Source of the DNA: Bathynomus jamesi
Taxonomy: Eukaryota; Arthropoda; Malacostraca; Isopoda; Cirolanidae
Assembly (NCBI GenBank): GCA_023014485.1
Contig: JAJOZX010000483.1
Location: forward strand, 1,089,501 to 1,153,500
Length of the DNA: 64,000 nucleotides
Direction of reading: 5' to 3'
The position numbers and the translations under genes were made by a program. Shown here piece after piece: positions 50,289-63,013 of this stretch; the first letter of the stretch is position 1, and each line of letters opens with the position of its first letter. The notes below the pieces were generated by a model. That model saw only the letters and a program-made list of their open reading frames with translations. It was not told where the DNA came from and ran no database searches.

Positions 50289-50561
50289 CATAAGATAAAA
50301 GAAGATAAAGTTCCTTATTACGTTTTCAGCAATAAAACTAACACAGAACAATAATGAACATATTTTGAGGTTAACTTCAATCTGAAATTAATTTTTTTTT
50401 CGAGTTACGTAACTTTTTTATACTGTAATATTTTATTAACCAAATTATTATCATACCTTTAAGATATATTATTTCACTTGTTTTCTTGAGTTTGCAAACC
50501 ATCAACAGTAAATTTAAAGATAAGGAAATAGTTTACCAACAATAAAGTAGTTTTCCTTGTT

Positions 50562-50628
<67 letters not shown>

Positions 50629-51796
50629 ATATTTTCTATTGTGTTTATAAACATTTGGAAGAGTAGAGAGTTATCCATTTTTCATTCATCTTTTACAACA
50701 TCACTTCAGTCATCGACATCATCTGACACAGCTTTAAATAGTGATTGAATGAAGGTCCTTTTTTTTTTTTTCTTTTTTCTTCTTTTTCGTGCGCGGTTTG
50801 ACCTCGTCAGAAAAAATGACTGAAAAGTCTGTTTTTCTTCCTTTCTTTTAACTTTCTTGATAACTCCAAAGCATCGGTTGTTTTTTCAGAATTCTTTGTT
50901 ATGATCAGAACTGAGTCTGTGTATTTTAAATGAATTTTGCGTACAATGATACAATGGTATATAATGAGTTATAGGAGTAATTTTTTTTTCTAATAGCGGG
51001 TCATTTGTTAGGGCTTCTTGGGAATTCCGGTTCTCGCAACCTGAAGCACGCGAGCTGTACCGAGTCTCTTCAGCTACACTTCGGTTAGAAACGGTTTAGA
51101 TAAATATTTATAAATTCCTGACGGAGAAGAGTTTGAAGGGCGGATGATAAATAGCTAATTATATTCATGAAAACTTTATTTTATTTCCTCTTTTAACTTA
51201 AAAAATTAACGAATATTTCTTTAGCGCCACAGAAGCTCTTTGATGGCAGTGACGTAAGAACGTGAAAATTAAAAATAGGTGCGGATTATAAGAGCGCTGA
51301 AGTGGCCCCTTTCATCAATGATCTTTCATAGGAAACTTCTTCAGGTCATTATGACCTCCGTAGGAACTGGCACGTATTACATTCTCTGAATAACAAAGTC
51401 CCGCAATACAGAATAGCGTGGCACGCAATATTACGCATGCGCAGTTCGCTTCCAACAAAATTTTCGAACAATGAATGTTCTTTGCGCATAATTCAAATAT
51501 AAAATAATTTTTAATTTGAACCCTACGATGAATCTCTGCTTTTATCTATTTATATTAATGCGCGTCTCGCCAAGACATTTGTTTTCAGTGTCTCTCGCGC
51601 AGTACTTTCACAATGCGTCTGACCTTATTTAGAATTGATATTGATTTAAAAAATTCTACTCGCCTTTGAGTTCAAATTTGCATAAACTTTTATTGCATAA
51701 AAATGATGAATGTAAGATTTGCCCCATTATATAATCTGAGAGCGTTCTTTTCTTTCAAAACTGACTAAATAACCAAGCAATTATTCTATTATTCCC

Positions 51797-51800
<4 letters not shown>
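50289..51800. other. 1.5-kb spacer
   Basis: One (TA)n array at 50566-50625 and a T-rich run at 50758-50790. No gene, element end or tRNA-like box was recognised in the remainder. Confidence 0.5.
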
Positions 51801-51859
<59 letters not shown>

Positions 51860-51902
51860 ATATATATATATGGTGTGTGTGTGTGTGTGTCGATATTCTG
51901 AC

Positions 51903-51934
<32 letters not shown>

Positions 51935-51956
51935 TATATATATATGTCAGAATATC

Positions 51957-51987
<31 letters not shown>
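51801..51987. repeat. Compound (TA)n/(TG)n/(CA)n array with internal palindrome
   Basis: TA 51801-51870, TG to 51890, then tcgatattctgacatata, TA, tatatgtcagaatatcga and CA 51958-51987. The 15-bp block cgatattctgacata is inverted around the central TA array, and TG on one side mirrors CA on the other. Confidence 0.92.
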
Positions 51988-51989
<2 letters not shown>

Positions 51990-52156
51990 GAGGTCGAAAT
52001 AATGATTGCAACAAAAGCACTAAAAACAAAACACGTAGATCAGATGGAGAACACCAGAATGACTAAAGTAGAGAAAAACAAGGGAGAATGACGATAATAG
52101 ACTGAGGTTGTCTCCGAAAGAGGAAATGAAACAGACAACAAAAACGAAGGCCCCGA

Positions 52157-52390
52157 GTGATAATGTGGAAAGAACTGTATGTATATTTGCAAAGGGGCTT
52201 TTGCAGATATAAAGAAGGACAATGTATATATGAGCAATCATGCGAAATTTCTATTATTAATAACGGTCACTATAAGTCTGGCGAAAGTTGCAAATTTTAT
52301 CATCCTACCATTTGCAAATACTATGCAAGGCAGGGGGGGGGGTCTGTAAATACGGTAAGAAATGCTACTATCATCATCTCCTAACAAACT
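52157..52390 (+). pseudogene. LINE-B ORF1 CCCH zinc-finger segment
   Basis: The plus strand contains CRYKEGQCIYEQSC, then SGESCKFYHPTICKYYAR, and after a frameshift in a G-run (52331-52341) CKYGKKCYYHH. The last unit keeps the C-x5-C-x3-H end of a CCCH finger. It agrees with the minus-strand copy at 28950-29050, so the motif is a family feature and not chance. Confidence 0.7.
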
Positions 52391-52639
52391 CGAGGGGCAA
52401 TAGGAAAAACGGTATGAAACCTATGAATACAAACTAGAGGGCAAATTTTTTCGACATCGCAGATGCAATACGGCTACTAGGCCTCATTCAGCACATACAG
52501 GCGACAGATCTGAGAACCTCCGAGCCGATTCGTTACCAAAATAAGAAACTACCAAAACAGGTAACCGAAAACGGAGCTTTCTTGGAAGACCATAGAACAC
52601 GCGACACTGAAGGAAAGTGATTTTGGAATACTCGAAGGC

Positions 52640-53312
52640 CAACGCAAAACAGGAAACATAAATATAGTCCTGGCAAACATTCGGCTAAGACCGAACCACA
52701 CGATAAACGAAGTTTCATACCTGCAAGGATTTATGAAAGAAACAAAGCCTAGCATCACATGCCTCACAGAAACACATCTTAAAGACTACCAAGGAGATTG
52801 TGAAAACTATGAATACTGCACAGATAAAAAATAAATAAAAATTGATGGTTACATTAATTTCCCATTTATAAAATATCAAAGAATGGAAAGAAATGTGTAT
52901 ATACAACAGGAAAAGGGGGCACAAGAGAAGACCAGGAGCAAGCAAAAATGTTGATAGCTATAACAAATGAATTTATGTTAACACAGGAGATAATGGATAA
53001 CACCAGAAAAAATAACTGTTGGATCTGGTATTCACGAATAACACCACTTTAGTTAGCGATATAAAAATAACACCAAGAAATATCTCAGACCATAACATTA
53101 TCGAGGTATCCACTAATATGGAGCGAACACTAAAAGAAAATATTCATACTGAGAAAAGAAGCAAATTTGAGATTTTTAATCTAAACTCCAAGACTATTAA
53201 TTGGGAAGAAATCAAATCCAATATGGCACAAATAGAGTGGAAAACAGTCTTAGATGATAAAATAACCGAAGAAATGCTAATACCCTTGGAAAAAAAACGC
53301 TGGAAATCTTAG
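52640..53312 (+). pseudogene. LINE-B endonuclease and linker, internally deleted
   Basis: NINIVLANIRLRPNHTINEV, SYLQGFMKETKPSITCLTET and HLKDYQGDCENYEYCTDKK, then a jump at about 52850 to INFPFIKYQRMERNVYIQQE (missing the GG..YI and YRP blocks of copy 1). Then MDLVFTNNTTLVSD, ISDHNIIEVSTN and the linker SKTINWEEIKSNMAQIEWKT. The SDH motif that is cut off in copy 1 is readable here. Confidence 0.82.
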
Positions 53313-53819
53313 AAAAATATGTTCCGAAAGTACAGGCAAAGGAAAAGAGGAACTACTTCGAGAAGCCAAAGCGAACATTATTCCGCAAGAGAAGGAGAGT
53401 ATCCACGAAATTAATTAATCGTGCAGACAACAACACCAAAAACGTGATACAAGTGAAATTGGAAAATATAGATAAGGAAATACAGACACTAATTAAGTGC
53501 CATTCAGAAAGTGAAGAGAAAGATGCGGTGAAAACAATAAAAGAAGAACAAAAACCCGGACAACTATCGCACCCTAATGAAAGAAAATAATGAGCTAACC
53601 GATGATCTAAAAAATATCTGAAATATTGAAAGCTTAATATGAATCAGCTTTCAGTACCCCAAATAAAGACAAAGCAGTACCTGAAAGAAATATTGCACCT
53701 TTTTTGAAGAGGAATTAAATGGATAATGTATAACTGATTTTGAATTCACCGCAGAAGATCCCTGAACACGGGGAAATACCGAGCATACTTAAAAGAGCGA
53801 ACAATGTTCCTGTATATAA

Positions 53820-54550
53820 AAGGTGAGATAGATCTCAAGCAAAGAACTATAGACCGGTGTCACTGACATCACATCTCACCAAAATATTTGAAAGAATAGC
53901 CAGGGAGAAAATATATGACTTCTTGGAGTCAGGAATGATTCAATGAGAACGGATTCCGATCAGGAAAATCGTGCATATCACAACTAATAGAGCAGTATAA
54001 AACTATATCATAGACGCACTTGAAAGCAATTATAACTATAATATAATATACACGGATTTTGCTGAAGCATTCGATAAGTGTAATCATAACATAATAGCAC
54101 ATAAAATGAAACACATGGGAATAACAGGCAAAGTGGGTAAATGGAGCTACAACTTCCTTAGGGAACGGCAGCAAGCGGTAAAAATCCAAGGTATATCATC
54201 ATCATCATCGAAAGTACGCAGCTCAGTTCCACGAGGAACAGTATAAGCTCCACTCCTATTCATTATCATGCTGACAGACATAGACAATGAAGTAGACGAC
54301 AACAGTATAGTAGCATCCTTTGCAGATGATACAAAAATTAGCAAAAAAATTGGCAATGCAGAAGTGGAATGGTCAAAAGACAATAACGTGAATTTTAACA
54401 CCGAGAAATTTCAGCTCTTGAGATATGGAAGAAAGGAAGAACTTAAACAGACAGCACATTATGCCCCAGATAGACGGAAAATTCAGAGAAGCAAGAAAGC
54501 AAAAAAATTATGGGTAATAATAACCGATAATGCAAAATTTGAAACATAGA
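53820..54550 (+). pseudogene. LINE-B reverse transcriptase, decayed
   Basis: Pieces: NYRPVSLTSHLTKIFERIAR, FRSGKSCISQLIEQYK, YTDFAEAFDKCNHNIIAHKM, RSSVPRGTV, stop, APLLFIIMLTDIDNEVDD, SIVASFADDTKIS and FNTEKFQLLRYGRKEELKQT. Active-site DD is retained but the Q of VPQG is R. Confidence 0.85.
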
Positions 54551-55249
54551 ATCAGATAGCGATAGACAAGCAAAAAGAGTTACGGGACAGTTACTGGGAA
54601 TCTTTAAAAGAAGGTACGTGAAGGTAATGATTCCCCTTGCTGATAACACTGATCATACCAAAACTTGAATACTGTTCAGTCTTGACGTCCTCATAAAAAA
54701 AAATTAATAAACTAGAAGTCCAGGGGAATTTCACAGCCAAGATTGATGGCTGCAAAGAACTCAACTACTGGGAAAGACTAGCTAAATTAAATCTATAGTC
54801 GCTGGAAAGAGAGATACACCATAATTTACAAATGGAAAATGATCGAAAACCTGGTACCTAACCTCAAACTAAACCCAATTAACAGCCACATAACACTGGA
54901 AAATAGGAAAAGCAGAATGTGTAGTGTTCCCAAACTAAAGGCCCGACAAGGGACACCCACAGCACTGAAGGAAAATAACTTGGTTGTTAAGGGATCAGGA
55001 CTTTTTAACCAGTTCCAAAAGGACCTCAGGAACGTCACAGGGGTCAAAGTTGAAATCTTCAAAAGAAGACGATGCCTGGCTGAGGACGGTACCAGATGAA
55101 CCGGGTGTGCCTGGCTATGTGCGATGAAGATCGTAAGAAAGCAACTCGCTCCTCCCTCAGGCCAGGCTTAGAAGTAGGGCCACCAGCTTGACCATCGTGT
55201 GAAGAGAGACCGATGCACGGAACTTTTACCAGGTTTACCAGGCATAATG

Positions 55250-56490
55250 TTGGTTATTATGCCTGTAATAGCGATTACAATTTTCATATGTTCTATTTTT
55301 GCAGTCATACTACTAATGATACATCGTTATCAGAAACGAGAAATAAGCATCCTTCTCAGAACTTCTTGTTATGTGTCATCAAAAATGGAGTAAAAAGTCA
55401 TAATAAGTACGAAGCTAATCTTAAAATATGTCGTGCCATCTTGACAACTCAGTATCGAATGAGGAATGCGAGTTATTGGTGATGATGGCTGCGAGAAAGT
55501 GCTACAAATAAAATGCAACTCAGAGGGCCATCTGCCATTTTCTTATTGAAAGATGCAGCATCACAATAAAAACTGGCAAAGTAAGAGAAAAAGTGAATGC
55601 ATTTAAATCTAAAAAAAAACCGGATGAAAGTCCACAGCTGCCGTGTTGTGTCATTAGGTTATCGATCCTACAACATACAACATGCGTACTTCTCTCACAG
55701 CCATCATATTCCTGTGTAAAGTCCCTGACCAGCCATAAATATGACAGTTGAAAGCAACTCTCTCCTTCATCAAATCCTATAAATGATGTGGGATGCTGCA
55801 GTGAGACTCAAACATGGGTAATTTTTCAATCTGATGAAATATGAAGATTACACAATAAAAGTTTAATGATAAACTGTTTTAAGTTTTTCATTCCTGTTTA
55901 TTCATTCATTTATTGTCTAAAGCGAGTAGCAACAGAAGCCAAAATTTTTTGTCATATTTCGATGTACCAAGTTTTGCTAAGTTGGCTGCCATTTGTAATT
56001 CTGATTCATCCATATATTTCGAATACGTGCTGCAGCCACCCTCAGCTCGTGCAAAGCCATTTAGTGTACGAGAACTCACTGCGAAGTATACACAGCCATG
56101 TATGCTCTTCATGTGCGTAAGCTAGAGCGTGGGTGGCTTATAGAACTGCTCTTTCCAATGTTGCCACTTTCCAGAGTGGCCAATTATGAAAATTTATGCT
56201 CATTAATAGTGAGTGATTAGTAGCCACTAGTTATAAACTGTTTTTGAAGCTGTGATGCGTGTTTGCATTACATATTAATTTTAAAAGGTGAAATAATTTT
56301 ACTGATTGACAACTAAAAATTTGTGCATTATTTTGTTACATCCTATATATTATAAAATAAACATTTTACGTTAAGAAATTTGTTACTTATTGACAGTAGT
56401 GAACCCATGGAGAACAAAGTTCAGTTTTTGCAAAACATAGAATTTCACGAGTTAACATTAATTAAGTGAAAAGGTTGACATTAAAAACAA
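55250..56490. other. Spacer with a LINE-G scrap
   Basis: A short stretch at 55722-55800 resembles the LINE C-terminal tail at 40430-40500 (ctctctccttcatcaaatc). Frames at 55213-55482 (plus) and 55906-56112 (minus, GCVYFAVSSRTLNGFARAEG) are not recognised. Confidence 0.45.
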
Positions 56491-57060
56491 AGGAAGACCT
56501 ATGCCTAATTTAACAATTGAACAAAGTAGTAAAAGCCTTAATAAAGAATACCGACGTCAGTTCAATATTAACTGCTGTGAGAAATGTAAATGGCTTTTTG
56601 GCTGTGACGAGAAAAACGCTTTATTTTGTTTCACTTGTCTATTGTTTGGAGGGAAATGTGTACATTTTGGACAAAGAGTAAAGTTGAGGACTTGAGACAT
56701 TTGCCTGAGAAAATATGAAAAACATTTTCCAAACCATCAACTTAATCAGGCAGTTGAAGTTGAAAAAGAGAGACTTAGAACAGAACTTGAGTACTTTACA
56801 CCACACAGGACTTTTGTAGCATGAACGTCTAGTTAATTTATTAGAAGTACTAAGTGATAATCAATTGGAATCAACGTTTACCAATGACTACGGCAGAACC
56901 TGAAAGCTATTTTCAACTTTAAATATAATTTTTTTTTTTAACGTAATACCATGACAAACAACAGATTAACAGCTTTAGCATTGATGTCTATCGAAAAAAA
57001 TATGGTCAGAGAAACGTCATATTTTAATGAAAGTGTTATAAATAACTTCGCTCATTCGAA
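56490..57060 (+). pseudogene. ZMYM/TTF-type hAT transposase remnant
   Basis: N-terminal part 56501-56695: SLNKEYRRQFNINCCEKCKW, LFGCDEKNALFCFTCLLFGG (W-L-x-G-C...K-N-A-L-F-C-F-x-C-L-L-F). A C-terminal scrap at 56960-57060: NRLTALALMSIEKNMVRETS. The whole catalytic middle is missing. It is a different and more decayed relative of the hAT at 24637. Termini were not located with confidence. Confidence 0.78.
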
Positions 57061-57329
57061 GACACGTCGCTCGCAATTCATAGTCCAGTAGCCAACAACA
57101 TTCATCGTTTCGCTATTAGAGAGCTATGGTAAGTAATCGCCTAATTTTATAATTTATGGTATTTGTACAGATATGCATCTGCATCCACTCTAATCTGGGT
57201 TACTACGAGCCGCCACTGTGCGTGTGTGTGTTCCAAGTATAATTGTTTAAGATGAGAACAATATGTGTATTGTGAGCATTATCTACCTACCAATGCAGGT
57301 ATAATCACACATATACTCAATCTTTAATC

Positions 57330-57440
57330 TACTCACCCGGTCAGCTCTGGAACAACCTTCCACTGTCCCTCTTTCTCCTTGTCTATGACCTCCAATCTTT
57401 CAAGTGCAGAATGTCCAGGCATCTCGTAAACTCAGGACCT
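57330..57440 (+). pseudogene. LINE-D C-terminal scrap
   Basis: The plus strand reads YSPGQLWNNLPLSLFLLVYD, LQSFKCRMSRHLVNSG, matching the LINE-D tail at 8697-8901 (LWNNFPQSIFLPVYDL, FKRSVSRHL). It runs into the (TC)n array. Confidence 0.75.
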
Positions 57441-57447
57441 TCATTTC

Positions 57448-57449
<2 letters not shown>

Positions 57450-57517
<68 letters not shown>
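57450..57517. repeat. (TC)n microsatellite, about 68 bp
   Basis: Uninterrupted dinucleotide run immediately after the LINE-D scrap. Confidence 0.97.
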
Positions 57518-57518
<1 letters not shown>

Positions 57519-57519
57519 T

Positions 57520-58481
57520 CTTTTGCATATACATATATTACTATGAAAAACAATTTTCGGCACCGAATCGTTCGTTATACAAATACCGATATGTAATCAG
57601 TAAAGTGATTTAACTGATCTAAACCCTTTGTTTAAATAAGACCCATTTTGTGTGTCATTGAAAGAACGTCTCAACAAATAGGATGTAATTATGCCCTCAC
57701 GCAACTTAGTCAGGTTTTAGGGAAACGTACTCGAGTTTTTAATCTGGTTTTATGGTTTTTAAATGAATTTTAAATGAATTTTAATTAATGCCAGTGTTTT
57801 TTCTCTATGGAATATTGGATCCAATGTTTTTACTGTTTTCTAGTAATGAATTTTCTTTACTTCTAGGGAAGAAAATTGGTTTTAAAGCGGACTATTTCAT
57901 ATGAAATAAGGCATAAGCATAGTATGCTCTTGTTATGCTGTTATGTTATACAAATAACTTGAAATAAAACTATAAGAATTAAAAACAAAAGTCAAAGTAA
58001 ATATTTACAAAATAGGTGTTCAAAAGGTAATTAAGACACACAATGAAACTGGAACTACTCATGATAAAGCAAACGTGGAAAAACCATCAAAACTATCAGA
58101 ACTTTATATTAAATACTTGAGGATTAGACCACTATTAAAAAAAAAAATACCTAAACATAGCAGCTGTCTTACTACAAAAATACAGGAAACTACTTCCGTC
58201 AAAGTTGACCCATCCACAATCAGGGATATGAGGGTGCTTTGCAATGGCTCTTATCAAATGTTAATAATTTCTGTTTGTTTTTATAAAGAAAATATCGATT
58301 GTTTTCTACTGCAATACACCATTTTAATCCTTTCTGAAACAGTTCGTTCCTGATTATGGATGCGTCAACTTTGATGTCAGTAATTTCCTGCAGTTCAACA
58401 AAGAATGGTTTATGAACGGTAAAATTACTTTACTGAATCCGCATCGCTGTTTGTATAATGAAGTGCCAGGTGCCTGATATC

Positions 58482-58516
<35 letters not shown>

Positions 58517-58759
58517 ATCATATATATATATATATATATATATAACTTTTTAAACTTGAGATTCACAATTCTTTGCATGCATGATCATATTTTATAGCTC
58601 TATATATAAAATAGCATAGGATAACTGTTATGCATATACACAGGGTTATATCTGAACATAATAATCTTTAGCCCATCATATATTCGACTTCCTAAGGCTT
58701 AAAACAAACACCCAATGCACGACACTTCTATTATAGATTATCATCATGGTATAAAAACC

Positions 58760-58760
<1 letters not shown>
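57520..58760. other. 1.2-kb spacer with a TA palindrome
   Basis: TA arrays at 58484-58512 and 58520-58543 are separated by gaaaatcat. No gene recognised; the frame at 58075-58353 has no family motif. Confidence 0.45.
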
Positions 58761-58763
<3 letters not shown>

Positions 58764-58801
<38 letters not shown>

Positions 58802-58824
58802 AGAGAGAGCGAGAGAGAGAGAGA
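58764..58824. repeat. (TG)n(GA)n compound microsatellite
   Basis: TG to 58797, then GA with one interruption. A (CT)n of 18 bp follows at 58900-58918. Confidence 0.95.
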
Positions 58825-59111
58825 ATCACTGTATAGAATAATAAGAAGGACATACGGTTTCATGAGTTACAATATTAAATCGTGTGAGAGAACAAAAGAG
58901 CTCTCTCTCTCTCTCTCTGTGTGCAACCCGATTACGCGTGAATTTCGTTTGAGATTTTCTTCTTTCTTTCCATTTATTTATTGTGGCTTTTGAAGTGGTT
59001 CACAAGTGGATGAAATCTCGGATCGATATTGACCCTCATTATTAGCCTTCAAATCTCTTTAAAAAATATCCTAAATACAAAACACTGAAATATTCCATCT
59101 GTCATTTCAAC

Positions 59112-59315
<204 letters not shown>

Positions 59316-59439
59316 TATATGTATATATATATGTGTGTTTATTATATTGATTATCACGTACGCTTTGCATGAGCTTATGTTGATAAGGCAATAAAGCATC
59401 AAAATAAAGATTGACACTTTTCAACATTAGCACCAACAC

Positions 59440-60807
59440 TATATATACACACCTTTCAACCTTTCAAATGTTCTGTGCGATGATTGCTCATTTCACGAAG
59501 GTTAACCTTATCGCCCCTCCTCTCGAGTTGGCCTGGTGAAGAAGATTGTTGGTTTCTTGTACTCTCCTCCTCACATAGCCAGGTACGCCCGGCTTATCGA
59601 GGATTGTTCTGAATCAGGTGTCTAATCTTCTTTTGAAGATGTCCACCGCAACACCACCTGTGTTCCTTAGTTCCTTGGGCAGCTGGTTAAACAGTCTTGG
59701 TCCTCTCACAACAAAACTATTTTCCTTCAGGGTTAAGTATATTCCCTGTCTAGCCTTTAATTTGGAAACACGACACAGTCTTCCTTTTCTACTTTCCACT
59801 GTTGTTTGTGTGGTTATAGGGTTGAGAGTAAGATTAGGGGCTAGTTTCCCCATTACTTTCCATGTGTAAACAATGGTGTGTGTGTGTGTCTTCTCCTTTC
59901 CAGTGAATATAGGTTTAATTCGCGTAACCTTTGCCAGTAATTTAGTTCTTTGCACACATTGATCTTGGCTGTGAAGCTTCTCTGAATCCCTTTTAGCTGA
60001 CTGTCTTCTTTTTTATATGGGGATGTTAGGACCGAGCAGTATTCCAACTTGGGTATGATCAGTGTTTTCAATAGAGAAATCATTATATTCCTGTCCCATC
60101 GTTTAAAGGTTTTCAGTATCTGCCCAGTTATTTTCTTTACTCTGTTCACTGCAATCTTATTTTGTGTTTCAAATTTCGCATCATCAGTCATTACAACTCC
60201 TAAATCGTTTGCTTTAGAATTTCTCTGAATTTCCTTTCCATTTGGGGTATAGTATTCTATGGATTTTAGGACCTCCCTTTTTCTGTACCTTAACAGTTGA
60301 AATTTCTCAGTGTTAAATTTCATATTGTTGTCTTCCGTCCACTCGTAGATTCTGTTCATGTCTGTTTGTAGAGATCGTATATTCTCTGGGTTTCTTATTT
60401 TTCTACTGATCTTTGTGTCATCGGCAAAGGATGTTACTGTGCTGTCCCTGGTAAATGGTAACGTCCTTATCTACAGTATGTCAGTTAGCATGATTATGAA
60501 GAGTAATGGAGCTAATACTGTTCCTTGTGGTACTGAGCTGAGGACATCTGATTCTGATGAAGATATTCCTTGTATTGTAACGACTTGCCGCCGCTCACTA
60601 AGGAAATTATATATCAATTTCCCTACTTTTCCTGTTATTCCTATATATTTCAGTTTATGTATTATGATTCCATGGTCACACTTGTCGAACGCTTTGCCAA
60701 AGTCTGTGTATATTACATCATAGTTTTCAAGTGCATCAATAATGTTGTTGTAGTATTCCATTAGTTGTGATAGGCATGATCTGCCTGACCGAAATCCATG
60801 TTGGTTA
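59440..60807 (-). mobile_element. LINE-B copy 5, 5'-truncated at the RT
   Basis: Minus strand: NQHGFRSGRSCLSQLMEYYN, YTDFGKAFDKCDHGIIIHKL, SSVPQGTVLAPLLFIIMLTD (60471-60805), FNTEKFQLLRY, LKTLIIPKLEYCSVLTSPYK, KINVCKELNYWQRLRELNLY (59853-60359), then LTLKENSFVVRGPRLFNQLP (59614-59800). The 5' truncation point (asn-gln-his-gly) joins (TA)n at 60808-60833 directly. The FADD region reads through a small insertion near 60440-60480. Confidence 0.9.
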
Positions 60808-60833
60808 TATATATATATATATATATATATATA

Positions 60834-61278
60834 CTTGTATATCAAAACCTATGAATATCGTACTTTTAAATACCAGACACTCCGAATAAGATATTCATTT
60901 TATTATATTTATATACAGTAAAAAAAAGGGGATTGAACAACAAATACATATTTAAACATCTGCCAACCATGTTATATGTACAATTGCACCAACCATTTAA
61001 ATTGTTACAGAAAACATCCATGGGAGAAGTAATGTGTACAAAACTACTGTAATATGTTTTATTTATTTATGTTTTAGTATTCCCTTATTTACTCATTGCT
61101 TAGAGTAGTTACTGTTTATGAAACTAGTGTACAGTATTTTCTGTACTGTAATTATGTTTTTTCATGTTTGTAGGAGTTTTTGTTGTTGTTGTTGTTGTTT
61201 GGGGGGGGAGGGGGAGGGGGAGACGTCGAAAAACACGTTCCCAACAACGGAGGTTTCACTATACCTTGGTTCGTTTTG
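60834..61278. other. Spacer with (GTT)n and a G-run
   Basis: (GTT)n at 61178-61198 followed by a purine-rich G-run (61200-61223). No gene recognised. Confidence 0.5.
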
Positions 61279-61279
61279 T

Positions 61280-61456
61280 TTTCAACCAAATTGTTCATTC
61301 TGACGGAGGTCAAGTTTATTGCTTCACCTTGGACTTACAGCTTAACGTGGAATCCGAACCACGAAGCACTACGAGTGATCAGAAATTACAAAGTCCTTAC
61401 CTGGACGCGATCTCACGACCTCTCGGTCAGCAGCTCATCGTGCTAACATCTAGGCC
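61280..61456 (-). mobile_element. tRNA-derived SINE (single tRNA-like unit)
   Basis: The minus strand carries the second tRNA-like unit of the dimeric SINE (ggtggcctagatgttagcac, tcgcgtccagg), a spacer, then ttcggattccacgttaagct and aaacttgacctccgtcagaa. The first unit is missing: the 5' end stops at (TA)n (61458-61477). Confidence 0.72.
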
Positions 61457-61478
61457 ACCCATATATATATATATATAC

Positions 61479-62974
61479 CTCGTTAACCTCGTTGCTGTTC
61501 TGTGCGTTGGTTTCTCTTCACACGAAGGTCAAGCTGGTGGCCCCGCCTCTAGGTCTGGCTTGGTGGAGGAGCGAGTTGCTTTCTTGACCTCTCCACCGTA
61601 TATAGCCAGGTACACCCGACTCATCTGGTATCGTCCTGAGCCAGGCATCTAGTCTTCTCTTGAAGACTTCAGCTTTGACCCCTGTAACGTTTCTGAGGTC
61701 CTTTGGAAGCTGGTTAAAAAGTCTTGCCCCCTGACAACCAAGCTATTTTCCTTCAGTGTCGAGGAGGTCCCTTCTCGGGCCTTTAATTTGGAAGCACTAC
61801 ACATTCTGCCTTTCCCATTTTCCACTGTTGTTTGAATTGTAATTGGGTTTAGTTTTAGGTTTGGTACCAGTTTTTCGATCATTTTCCATATGTAGATTGT
61901 GGTGTACCTCTCTCTTCTTCTTTCCAGGGAGTACAGATTTAGTTTACGTAGTCTTTCACAGTAGTTGAGTTCTTTGCAGCCATCAATCTTGGCTGTGAAA
62001 TGTCTCTGCGTTTCTTCTAGCTTATTAATGTCTTCCTTTTTATATGGGGACGTCAAAACTGAGCAGTATTCAAGTTTTGGTATAATCAGTGTTTTTAGAA
62101 GGGGAATCATTACTCTCCTGTCCCTCCTTTCGAACGTTCTTAGTACCTGTCCCGCGACTCTTTTTGCTTTATTTATCGCTATCTGATTTTGTTTCCAATT
62201 TCGCATCATCGGTCATTATTACCCCCAGATCAATCGCTTTCGTGCTTCTCTGAATTTCCTGTCTATCTGGAGCATAATATGCAGTCTGTTAAGTTCCTCT
62301 TTTCTACCATATCTCAAGAGCTGAAATTTCTCTGTGTTAAATGAAATGTCGTTGTCTTCTGACCATTTATATATTTTGTTCGTGTCCCTCTGCAAGGCCT
62401 CCACTTCATTTACATCGCTGATTTTCTGCTGATCTTTGTATCGTCTGCAGAAGATGTTACTATACTGTTGCTGTTTACTCCGCTGTGTATGTCTGTTAGC
62501 ATGATAATGAACAGTAGTTGGGCCAGTACTGTACCTGGTACTGAGCTGCGTACTTCCGATTCTGATGATAATTTACTTTGAATTTTGATGACCTGTAGAC
62601 GTTCTCTGGGGAAGTTGTAGATCCATTTTCCCACTTAGCCTGTTATTCTGGGGTAAAATCAAAGTCTGTTATACACTCTTCTTGCAATTCCTCTTCAAAG
62701 AATGCATCTATGTCAGGTATCGCTTTGTCACTTTTTGGGGTACTGAAAACTGATTTATACTGGGCTCTCAATGTTTCAGATATTTCTTTTGGATCGTCGG
62801 TTAATTCATTATTTCTCTTCCTTAAGGGCCCAATAGCGGTGCATATTTTTGTTTTCCTTTTCGTTTTTCCTTTATTGCTTCTACCGCCTTTTCCTCTTCC
62901 GTCTCTGTATGGTCCTTAATCAGGGGTTGTATTTCTCTATCGATACCCTCCAATTTTTCTGGTATTACTTTTCT

Positions 62975-62976
<2 letters not shown>
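61479..62976 (-). mobile_element. LINE-B copy 6, 5'-truncated and internally deleted
   Basis: The 3' end (61479-61560) matches copy 1. 61649-62209 holds IIPKLEYCSVLTSPYKKEDI, NKLEETQRHFTAKIDGCKEL and FNPI-type tail. 62219-62634 holds FNTEKFQLLRYGRKEELN, DDTKISRKS and SSVPGTVLAQLLFIIMLTD. At about 62645 the sequence jumps to linker sequence (62650-62960), skipping the RT fingers. It is bounded by (TA)n on both sides (61458-61477, 62977-63012). Confidence 0.88.

Positions 62977-63012
<36 letters not shown>

Positions 63013-63013
<1 letters not shown>

Larger units (their letters stand above)
51988..55243 (+). mobile_element. LINE-B copy 4, long but decayed, plus strand
   Basis: In order: ORF1 with CCCH motifs (52157-52390), endonuclease with an internal deletion (52640-53060), linker (53061-53620), RT (53820-54420), thumb (54480-54830) and C-terminus (54839-55190), ending ggtttaccagg. 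Many stops and frameshifts. It starts directly after the (CA)n array at 51958-51987. Unlike other copies it has no (TA)n tail at 55243. Confidence 0.88.

Noticed and set aside
51789..52029. Open frames with YIYIYI or VCVCVC products, here and in many other places
   Set aside because: They are translations of TA and TG microsatellites.
55906..56112. Minus-strand frame with GCVYFAVSSRTLNGFARAEG, considered as a host exon
   Set aside because: No domain recognised and no neighbouring exons; left as unassigned spacer.
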